5,277 bases of DNA from Verrucomicrobiales bacterium (GTDB taxonomy: Bacteria; Verrucomicrobiota; Verrucomicrobiia; Limisphaerales; Palsa-1400), in contig JAQGOW010000286.1 of NCBI GenBank assembly GCA_028293405.1, positions 1 to 5,277 of the forward strand, in the 5' to 3' direction. Under the pieces are notes generated by a model. It was not told the origin of the DNA. It saw only the letters and a program-made list of their open reading frames with translations, and did not search any database. A program made the translations under genes and the position numbers. Positions within the stretch are counted from its first letter, which is position 1; every line of letters begins with the position of its first letter. Below are positions 1 to 4,762 of the stretch, piece after piece.

Positions 1-2
1 CG

Positions 3-866
3 GCGACCGATGTCACTGTGCCCGCGCCGCGTGATCTTTCCACCGGCACCAAGCAGGTTTTGAAACTTTTCCAGTCCGGAACAAGCACCCCAGTCGTCAC
101 CGCTTACGTCGAAACGTCCCGCCAATACTACAACCTCAGCGCCGACGATCTGATTTATCTCACCAAAGTCGGTGTGCCGAGTGACGTGGTCACCACCATG
201 CTCCACGCTGATCGCGCTGCACGCGACCAAATCGCCGCGCAACAATCGGCACAACAGCAGCAAACCGCTCAACAGCAACAATCTGCAACGGTGAACTCGC
301 AACCCTCAACCACCGCGCAAGAATCGCCGCCCGTCGTTTACAACTACGACAACAGCAGTTATCCCTACTACTATTCTTATCCAAACTACAACAGTGGCTA
401 CAGTTACTACCCATACGGATATGGATATAATTACGGCTACAACTACGGCTATCCCTACTACAACTACTACTCCCCATTCTCATTAGGTTTCGGTTTCAAC
501 TTCGGCGACCGCGGTTTCCATCACGGCTTCAACCACTTTGACGGCAACCGGTTCAACAACTTCAACCATTCCCGTAACTTCGCCGGTCGCGGATTCAACT
601 CCGGCGGGTTCCACAACAACTTCGGCAGCAGCCGAGGTTTCAGTGGCGGCGGCTTCAACGGCCACCAGGGATTCAGCGGCAATCAAGGATTCAGCGGGCG
701 CAACTTTGCCTCCCGCGGCTCATCCGGCGGTGGCAGCAGCTTCGGCGGTCACTCCTCGTTCGGCGGTGGAAGCCATTCCAGCGGTGGCGGCGGCCACTCC
801 TCGTTCGGCGGCGGCGCGCACAGCTCCGGCGCTAGTGGTCACAGTGGCGGCGGCCATCATGGGTAA
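3..866 (+). CDS. Low-complexity protein with helical N-terminal domain and Q-, Y- and G-rich tail (5' end outside window)
   Basis: The frame is open to the left edge, so the true start and any signal peptide lie outside; the GTG at 18 has no special support. Numbering from that GTG, residues 5-65 form a helical domain with the pattern DDLIYLTKVGVPSDVVTTML, a motif I recall from uncharacterised verrucomicrobial proteins (recollection, not a search). Residues 71-90 are Gln-rich (11 of 20). Residues 108-151 contain 22 Tyr in 44 positions, mixed with Asn, Gly and Pro. Residues 153-282 are rich in Gly, Phe, Asn, Ser and His, with FGG/GFSG-like units. There is no Cys or Trp, and no Lys after residue 50. 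Function is unknown. The composition suggests an exported or surface-associated, disordered and possibly self-associating protein, but this is inference. It converges on the gene at 1434-2723. The coding call is firm; the function is not. Confidence 0.8.
   Translation, partial: ATDVTVPAPRDLSTGTKQVLKLFQSGTSTPVVTAYVETSRQYYNLSADDLIYLTKVGVPSDVVTTMLHADRAARDQIAAQQSAQQQQTAQQQQSATVNSQPSTTAQESPPVVYNYDNSSYPYYYSYPNYNSGYSYYPYGYGYNYGYNYGYPYYNYYSPFSLGFGFNFGDRGFHHGFNHFDGNRFNNFNHSRNFAGRGFNSGGFHNNFGSSRGFSGGGFNGHQGFSGNQGFSGRNFASRGSSGGGSSFGGHSSFGGGSHSSGGGGHSSFGGGAHSSGASGHSGGGHHG
669..697 (+). repeat. 18-bp in-frame tandem repeat (QGFSGN/QGFSGR)
   Basis: GGATTCAGCGG occurs at 669-679 and again at 687-697. The 18-bp period encodes two copies of a QGFSG-x hexapeptide in the Gly/Phe-rich tail of the first gene. 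It probably arose by slippage or local duplication. Confidence 0.8.
747..836 (+). repeat. 45-bp in-frame tandem repeat, two copies (GHSSFGGG-x-HSSG)
   Basis: Unit 1 spans 747-791 and unit 2 spans 792-836. Each encodes 15 residues: GHSSFGGGSHSSGGG, then GHSSFGGGAHSSGAS. A degenerate third start (GHSGGGHHG) follows up to the stop. Fourteen of the first 15 bases match between copies and the rest is diverged mainly at silent positions, so the unit is selected at protein level or is not very recent. Such Gly/Ser/His units are typical of flexible tails. Confidence 0.85.
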
Positions 867-902
867 TCCTTTAATTCATAGCCGCCGACGTCAGTGTGTT
901 CT

Positions 903-928
903 CCCTCTCTTCCCAAAGGAGGAGAGGG
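903..928. repeat. Strong hairpin CCCTCTCTTCC/GGAGGAGAGGG, REP-like
   Basis: CCCTCTCTTCC (903-913) pairs with GGAGGAGAGGG (918-928) over 11 bp with one G-T wobble and a CAAA loop. It is followed by GGCCGGGGAGAGG, not by a T run, so it is not a classical terminator although it lies only 37 bp after the stop at 866. Short CT/GA-rich palindromes followed by GGCCGGGG recur between genes in Verrucomicrobiota and related genomes as far as I recall. It is best read as a dispersed intergenic palindrome that may also affect the 3' end of the upstream mRNA. Confidence 0.6.
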
Positions 929-1103
929 CCGGGGAGAGGAGTTTCCCAGCTCGTGATTCTTCAAAAGTTGACAAGTAGCTACTAAACCATACAATGCAAA
1001 GCAACCACCTCGATGGTGGTCTATCGTTCTTTGAAAGCGTCTGAAGTTTATGAGAATTTTGTCGAACGGACCGTTGGTTGGTACGCCAAATCGAAGTTGT
1101 CGG

Positions 1104-1121
1104 TTCTTCGCGTGCTTTGCG
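1104..1121. repeat. Two 9-bp units TTCTTCGCG-TGCTTTGCG
   Basis: The units TTCTTCGCG (1104-1112) and TGCTTTGCG (1113-1121) are adjacent and share the core CTTyGCG. The same nonamer family appears at 1347-1373. CTTTGCG-type nonamer strings are common intergenic repeats in several phyla; here only two units remain. Confidence 0.5.
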
Positions 1122-1159
1122 ACCGGCGCCAGACATGTCATCCGGTACTCCGCGTACCG

Positions 1160-1189
1160 CCTTCTGTCACCTTCTGTCGCCTTATACCG
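1160..1189. repeat. 10-bp tandem repeat CCTTCTGTCA/CCTTCTGTCG plus decayed third unit
   Basis: CCTTCTGTCA (1160-1169) is followed directly by CCTTCTGTCG (1170-1179), then by CCTTATACCG (1180-1189), which keeps the first four bases and the phase. The run follows directly on a CGGTAC/GTACCG hairpin at 1143-1159. It has no coding role. Confidence 0.6.
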
Positions 1190-1196
1190 CAATAAA

Positions 1197-1295
1197 AAAG
1201 ATGTTAACCGTTTGCAGGTGGTTTGTTTAAACCTCTCAGGCCTGATTTAGGTTTTTTTTGAACGTTTTTTTACCAAAAACATAAAGATGTTAACC
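1197..1295. repeat. 13-bp direct repeat AAAGATGTTAACC flanking a terminator
   Basis: AAAGATGTTAACC occurs identically at 1197-1209 and 1283-1295, with starts 86 bp apart, enclosing the terminator-like hairpin at 1229-1259. The repeat contains the palindrome GTTAAC. It could be a remnant of a duplicated intergenic element, a pair of protein sites, or flanks of a small inserted element. No transposase or terminal inverted repeats are visible. Confidence 0.6.
1229..1259 (+). terminator. Rho-independent terminator, plus strand
   Basis: AAACCT (1229-1234) pairs with AGGTTT (1249-1254). The interior can extend through TCA/TGA around a GGCC loop, and a run of eight T (1252-1259) overlaps and follows the right arm. 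The T tract is on the plus strand only, so it would stop transcripts coming from the low-complexity gene, although 363 bp after that gene's stop. The stem is AT-rich and only moderately stable. Confidence 0.5.
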
Positions 1296-1346
1296 AATAA
1301 GCCTGAGTTGCGAGAATAGTGGAGAAGCAAGTCCTTGTCTTAAAGC

Positions 1347-1373
1347 ACCTTCGCGCCCTTTGCGGCCTTCGTG
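1347..1373. repeat. Three tandem 9-bp units with CCTTCGCG consensus
   Basis: ACCTTCGCG (1347-1355), CCCTTTGCG (1356-1364) and GCCTTCGTG (1365-1373) lie in exact 9-bp phase. They match the CTTCGCG/CTTTGCG nonamer family also seen at 1104-1121. A conserved nonamer run between two convergent genes is typical of a dispersed non-coding repeat, not of a gene. Confidence 0.65.
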
Positions 1374-1386
1374 AGACAGAAATACG

Positions 1387-1406
1387 CACTGTATCGAGAT
1401 GCAGTG
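1387..1406. other. Hairpin downstream of the zinc-ribbon gene
   Basis: CACTGTAT (1387-1394) pairs with ATGCAGTG (1399-1406) over 8 bp with one wobble and a CGAG loop. It lies about 28 bp past the minus-strand stop at 1434 and could protect or end that transcript. No T run follows in either direction, so a terminator role is only possible. The adjacent ATACACCT direct repeat (1409-1416, 1419-1426) was also noted. Confidence 0.35.
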
Positions 1407-1433
1407 AGATACACCTAAATACACCTTCCCGTT

Positions 1434-2723
1434 CTAGCCCGATGCGTGCGTGGAAGTTTTGTAAGCGAGTCCAATCGTAACAAACATCAACCCGATGCCG
1501 CCGATGCCCCAACCCGAGAAAAAGTAGAGAACGCGCACCCAACCGTTTTCTTCCTCGGCCTTGTCCAAATTCTTGTGCGTCGCCTTGGTGAAGTCTGGTG
1601 GTTCTACAAATTGTTGTTCACCGCTCGCCAGTTTTTTGTATTCGGGCAGCGTTTCGTTTTTGAACGACGCGATTTCGTCAGCTGTAACAGCTTGTGGATC
1701 GGGCTTGTCGTTGCCTTCCACGGATTGAACCGCGAGGTAATCGCGAATCTCCTTTTCGCTCTCGTGCGGCATCGCTTCGAGCGCGATCTTGGCTTCGGCG
1801 ACCCGTTCCTCAAATCCCCAACGTGCGAGCGTTTTGAAATAATCGGCCTCTTTCACTTGGCCGTCGGCGAGTTGCTTGTATTGCGCGAGTTTAACGTCTT
1901 TGAACACGCGGACATCGTGCGCCTTGATTGCCGTGGGCTTGGTTTTAACGTCGCCGTCCGATTCCTCTTTTGCCACGAAGGCGCGAATCTCGTCTTCGCT
2001 TCCGGTTGGCACAGCTTTGACGGCGCGCTTGGCGTAAGCCACTTGTTCGCTGTAAAGCTCGTTCGCGAAACCGCCACCGATGAAGTGATGCACGCGATCT
2101 TTGCCGATGGTGTAGGCCGTGAAAATCAGCCCGCACAGAACGACGACACAAGTGATCATGCCAAGTTGCGAGCTGCCTTCATCTTTACTGGCAATGCGCG
2201 CGCCAAAGCCGCCGCCGGCACCAGCCAGCAGGGCGAAGATGCGCCACGATTTTCCGGTGAAATGGAAAATCAAATACCATATGACGCAGCCGAGCGCAGT
2301 GCCCAGCACCGCCCCACCGACGCCGTAAAAGAATTTCGCAGTCAGACCTTCATCGGGAGGCGTGAGGTTTGAGTATGCAGCCGACACCGGCATCATGGGC
2401 GCGGGCCTCGGCGCTGGCGCAGCAACGGGTGCGGCAACTGCGCCTTCCGGTTCGGCCACCGCGGGTGCGGGCGCGTGAGACGCGCCGCCGATGCGCAGCT
2501 TCGGGCGACCCGCGTCGCTGGCGACAGGCTCGGCAACTGCTGGAGGCGCGACGATGCCGAGTTGTTGTGCGACGTGTGCATTCGCAAATTCCGTTGCGTC
2601 GGTTTTACAAGTTGGACAAGTCACGTCGAACGGGACGCGGCCGTCGACGGGTTCGAATTCGAACTTAAATTTCGTCCCACAATTGCACTGGAGCTTTATT
2701 TCCACGGGGTTCGACGCCGACAA
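1434..2723 (-). CDS. Zinc-ribbon membrane protein with duplicated soluble domain
   Basis: The protein is 429 residues from the TTG at 2723. Residues 10-40 form a zinc ribbon, CxC at 13/15 and CPTC at 36/39, like the CxCG...CPxC ribbons of planctomycete and verrucomicrobial proteins. An Ala/Pro-rich linker (about 58-112) follows. Hydrophobic segments lie near 131-155, 160-177, 187-207 and 396-421. Between the third and fourth, residues 226-289 and 306-369 are two copies of one charged, helical-looking unit. If the N-terminus is cytosolic, that domain faces outside the cytoplasm (inference). No catalytic motif is seen and the function is unknown. The frame stops at 2730-2732, so TTG is the first start. 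The next candidate, GTG at 2703-2705, gives a protein six residues shorter with the ribbon intact, and the possible promoter at 2720-2747 favours it. Neither has a clear Shine-Dalgarno site. Confidence 0.85.
   Translation of the reverse strand: MSASNPVEIKLQCNCGTKFKFEFEPVDGRVPFDVTCPTCKTDATEFANAHVAQQLGIVAPPAVAEPVASDAGRPKLRIGGASHAPAPAVAEPEGAVAAPVAAPAPRPAPMMPVSAAYSNLTPPDEGLTAKFFYGVGGAVLGTALGCVIWYLIFHFTGKSWRIFALLAGAGGGFGARIASKDEGSSQLGMITCVVVLCGLIFTAYTIGKDRVHHFIGGGFANELYSEQVAYAKRAVKAVPTGSEDEIRAFVAKEESDGDVKTKPTAIKAHDVRVFKDVKLAQYKQLADGQVKEADYFKTLARWGFEERVAEAKIALEAMPHESEKEIRDYLAVQSVEGNDKPDPQAVTADEIASFKNETLPEYKKLASGEQQFVEPPDFTKATHKNLDKAEEENGWVRVLYFFSGWGIGGIGLMFVTIGLAYKTSTHASG
1617..2048 (-). repeat. 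Protein-level duplication, two copies 80 residues apart
   Basis: Copy 1 is residues 226-289 (1857-2048) and copy 2 is residues 306-369 (1617-1808) of the zinc-ribbon membrane protein. By hand they align without gaps at an offset of exactly 80 residues, with 27 of 64 positions identical. Shared landmarks include AK at 231/311, SE-EIR at 242-247/322-327, FK at 274/354, YK at 282/362 and LA-G at 285-288/365-368. This is an old tandem duplication whose copies have diverged. Confidence 0.8.
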
Positions 2724-2747
2724 TAAAGCTCACGTCACGCGAGTCAA
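2720..2747 (-). promoter_or_regulatory. Possible sigma70-type promoter for the zinc-ribbon gene
   Basis: On the minus strand TTGACT (2742-2747, five of six consensus) is followed after 16 bp by TATTGT (2720-2725, four of six). The -35 box overlaps the tail of the terminator behind parE. Transcription would start near 2713, which is inside the TTG-started reading frame, so if the promoter is real translation must begin downstream, for example at GTG 2703-2705. A prediction by eye only. Confidence 0.3.
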
Positions 2748-2778
2748 GCAAAACGGCGCCCTGAGGCGCCATTTGCTT
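2746..2778 (-). terminator. Rho-independent terminator behind parE
   Basis: GGCGCC (2755-2760) and GGCGCC (2765-2770) form a perfect 6-bp GC stem with a 4-base loop. The stem extends outward as AAGCAAA/TTTGCTT with one wobble and a bulge. On the minus strand a GTTTTGCTT tail follows. It begins 23 bp after the parE stop. The A-rich/T-rich flanks are symmetrical, so it may act in both directions. Confidence 0.7.
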
Positions 2779-2801
2779 CGAAAAGGTGTTCTAAGCTCCG
2801 A

Positions 2802-4637
2802 TCAGTCTTCCACCGGAACAACAAGGTTCTGCATGATATAGTCTTTGCGCTCTGGCGTATTTTTGCCCATGTAGAAGCTCAAAATGCCGTTGGCGTCGCC
2901 TTTGTTTGCATATTCGACCAGGCTCAGGCGCATACTCTCTTTGCCGATGAATTGTTTGAATTCGCCGGGGCTGATTTCTCCGAGGCCTTTGAACCGGGTG
3001 ATTTCCGGTTTGCCTCCAAGTTTCGCTGAAGCAGCATCACGTTCTGCCTCGCTGTAACAATAGATCGTTTCCTCTTTGTTGCGGACGCGGAAGAGCGGCG
3101 TTTCCAAAACGAAAAGGTGACCGTCATGCACGAGCTGATCGAAGAACCTGTAAAAGTAAGTGATCAACAGGTTCCGAATGTGCAGGCCGTCCACGTCGGC
3201 ATCAGTCGCCAAAATGACTTTGTCGTAGCGTAGGCTGTCGATGTTGTTCTCGATATCGAGCGCGCACATCAAGTTGAACATTTCGTCGTTCTTGTAAACG
3301 ATGTCGCGCTTAAGGTCCCACACGTTCAGCGGCTTGCCCTTCAACACGAAGATTGCCTGAGTGTTAACGTCGCGCGTACTGACGATTGAGCCGGCGGCGG
3401 ATTGACCTTCAGTGATAAAGATCATCGAGCCTTTGCCTTTACCCTTGGCTTTGTCCAAATGCATCTTGCAATCCTTCAATTGCGGGATGCGGATGGTGAT
3501 CGCCTTGGCGCGTTCGCGGGCGAGCTTTTTGACTTCCTGCAACTCTTTGCGGAGCTGTTGGGTATCTTCGACTTTCGCGATGATTTTCGTCGCAACATCT
3601 TTGTTACGATTAAAGAAATGTAGTAGTTCTTCGCGGACAGTGTTGACCAGGTCAGTCCGAATTTCGGTGTTGCCGAGTTTATTCTTCGTCTGCGACTCGA
3701 ACATCGGGTCCTTCAACCGGATCGCGACCGCGCCAACCATCGCTTCGCGGACATCGTCGCCTTCGAACTTGCCCTTGGCGTATTCGTTAACGGCTTTGAG
3801 CAAGCCTTCGCGGAACGCGCTCAAGTGCGTGCCGCCGTCGCTCGTGTATTGGCCGTTGACGAAGGAGAAAAACGTTTCGCCGTAGCGGCTATTGCTGTGG
3901 GTGAAACAGAACTCGAGCGTCTTGCTCGTGTAATGCAGCGGTGCGTAGATCGGCTCGGCGTTGTCTTTTTGCAGGTCCTCCATGACGAGATCAAGGAGAC
4001 CGTTGCGCGACACGAAAGTGGTGCCGTTGAAGATAAGCTTCAGCCCCGGATTCAAATAAGTGTAATGGCGAAGGCGACGATCGATGAACTCGTGCTTGAA
4101 CTCGATTTCTTTGAAAATTGTTTCGTCAGGCGTGAATTGGACGAAGGTCCCATCGGGTTCGTTGGCCGCCTTGCCGGCTTTTTGAGACTTGAGTTTACCC
4201 GCCTTAAACGTGGCTTCGAAGTATTCGCCGTTACGATGGCTGCGGACGAAGAATTCTTTGGAGAGCGCATTGACGGCTTTGGTGCCAACACCGTTCAAGC
4301 CGACGCTGAATTGGAAAACGTCGTCGTTGTATTTTGCGCCCGTGTTGATCTGAGAAACGCACTCAATGACCTTACCGAGGGGGATGCCGCGGCCAAAATC
4401 GCGAACGGTGCAAGTGGTGCCTTCGACGGAAATCTCGACCTGCTTGCCATGCCCCATGATGAATTCGTCGATCGCGTTGTCGATGACTTCCTTGAGCAGG
4501 ATGTAACAACCGTCGTCCTGGTGAGCGCCGCTGCCGATGCGGCCGATATACATGCCGGTGCGCAAGCGGATGTGCTCGATGGACGAAAGCGTCTTGATTT
4601 TACTCTCGTCGTAAACCTGTTTCTTAGCGTCTGCCAT
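2802..4637 (-). CDS. parE: DNA topoisomerase IV subunit B (ParE/GyrB-type ATPase and TOPRIM subunit)
   Basis: A 611-residue type IIA topoisomerase B subunit, which with an A subunit (ParC) passes one DNA duplex through another using ATP to separate replicated chromosomes. The GHKL ATPase comes first: catalytic Glu50 and Asn54 in KEVIDNAIDE, Asp80 in DFGRGIP, the glycine loop GLNGVG at 113-118 (Asn where GyrB has His), and the QTK loop at 316-318. The transducer domain leads to TOPRIM: Glu410 in TEGQSA, the acidic triad Asp479/481/483 in DADVDG, and RFKGLGE at 548-554. The length fits ParE and lacks the large GyrB insertion of Proteobacteria. EGQSA is unusual, since the family has EGDSA. I chose ATG 4637: the only in-frame earlier start is TTG 4658, directly after a TAG. 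No Shine-Dalgarno site is seen. parC is not adjacent. The alternative is a gyrB paralogue. Confidence 0.93.
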   Translation of the reverse strand: MADAKKQVYDESKIKTLSSIEHIRLRTGMYIGRIGSGAHQDDGCYILLKEVIDNAIDEFIMGHGKQVEISVEGTTCTVRDFGRGIPLGKVIECVSQINTGAKYNDDVFQFSVGLNGVGTKAVNALSKEFFVRSHRNGEYFEATFKAGKLKSQKAGKAANEPDGTFVQFTPDETIFKEIEFKHEFIDRRLRHYTYLNPGLKLIFNGTTFVSRNGLLDLVMEDLQKDNAEPIYAPLHYTSKTLEFCFTHSNSRYGETFFSFVNGQYTSDGGTHLSAFREGLLKAVNEYAKGKFEGDDVREAMVGAVAIRLKDPMFESQTKNKLGNTEIRTDLVNTVREELLHFFNRNKDVATKIIAKVEDTQQLRKELQEVKKLARERAKAITIRIPQLKDCKMHLDKAKGKGKGSMIFITEGQSAAGSIVSTRDVNTQAIFVLKGKPLNVWDLKRDIVYKNDEMFNLMCALDIENNIDSLRYDKVILATDADVDGLHIRNLLITYFYRFFDQLVHDGHLFVLETPLFRVRNKEETIYCYSEAERDAASAKLGGKPEITRFKGLGEISPGEFKQFIGKESMRLSLVEYANKGDANGILSFYMGKNTPERKDYIMQNLVVPVED

Positions 4638-4762
4638 ACTGTTTGAAGTGAGCGACAACTATTGAGTTGAACGCGTTTTTTGCAAGTCTTTAGCTACCTC
4701 CAGCGGCGACAATACGAATTTGTCACAAGAAAATCGAGTGAAAAACTCGCGGAGAAAAACCC
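4638..4762 (-). promoter_or_regulatory. Leader region between the M50 peptidase gene and parE
   Basis: These 125 bp probably hold the parE promoter, but no strong one is visible: the best is TTGCAA (4680-4685), 16 bp, AATAGT (4658-4663), four of six in each box. A GGAGGT (minus strand, 4696-4701) sits 58 bp before the parE ATG, too far to serve it, but 10 bp before a TTG (4683-4685) that opens an 8-codon frame ending at TAG 4659-4661. A small dyad GACAA/TTGTC spans 4708-4724. None of these is established. Confidence 0.3.
4735..4749 (-). terminator. Weak terminator-like hairpin behind the M50 gene
   Basis: CGAGT (4735-4739) and ACTCG (4745-4749) form a 5-bp stem with a 5-base loop. On the minus strand it is followed by ATTTTCTTG. 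It starts 13 bp after the M50 stop. The stem is short and the T run is broken, so read-through into parE is quite possible. Confidence 0.3.

Larger units (their letters stand above)
867..1433. other. Gene-free, repeat-rich gap between convergent genes
   Basis: These 567 bp separate the stop of the plus-strand low-complexity gene from the stop of the minus-strand zinc-ribbon gene. The short open frames here have no recognisable protein features and cross the repeats. The gap contains a GC-rich hairpin (903-928), a smaller hairpin ACCACC/GGTGGT (1004-1020), a hairpin CGGTAC/GTACCG (1143-1159), 9-bp and 10-bp tandem units, a 13-bp direct repeat, a T-tailed terminator (1229-1259) and a hairpin near the minus-strand stop (1387-1406). 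It reads as an accumulation of dispersed intergenic repeats plus terminators. No RNA gene is recognisable. Confidence 0.7.

Noticed and set aside
538..978. Open frame of 146 codons in the +1-shifted frame of the low-complexity gene
   Set aside because: Its Ala/Thr/Ser-rich product is a by-product of the GGC/AGC-rich codons in the real frame, and it runs on into the repeat region.
1104..1189. CRISPR-like array from short tandem units
   Set aside because: The units are 9-10 bp, contiguous and without spacers, and no cas gene is present.
857..1192. Minus-strand open frame of 111 codons in the convergent gap
   Set aside because: It crosses the hairpin at 903-928 and the 10-bp tandem repeat, lacks a ribosome-binding site and has no protein-like pattern.
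1197..1295. Small mobile element bounded by the 13-bp direct repeat
   Set aside because: No terminal inverted repeats or transposase fragment is seen, so only the direct repeat is reported.
1446..2372. Plus-strand open frame of 308 codons opposite the zinc-ribbon gene
   Set aside because: The minus strand carries a coherent protein with zinc ribbon, helices and duplicated domain; the plus frame is its antisense shadow.
3825..4646. Plus-strand open frame of 273 codons opposite parE
   Set aside because: It lies wholly over conserved topoisomerase motifs on the other strand and has no independent features.
4638..4658. TTG at 4658 as the start of parE, adding seven residues
   Set aside because: ATG 4637 is a better codon, the extra residues precede the usual family start, and neither site has a ribosome-binding site that would favour TTG.
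4708..4724. GACAA/TTGTC dyad as an operator for parE
   Set aside because: Five-bp arms around a 7-base centre are expected by chance at this scale and no regulator is encoded nearby.
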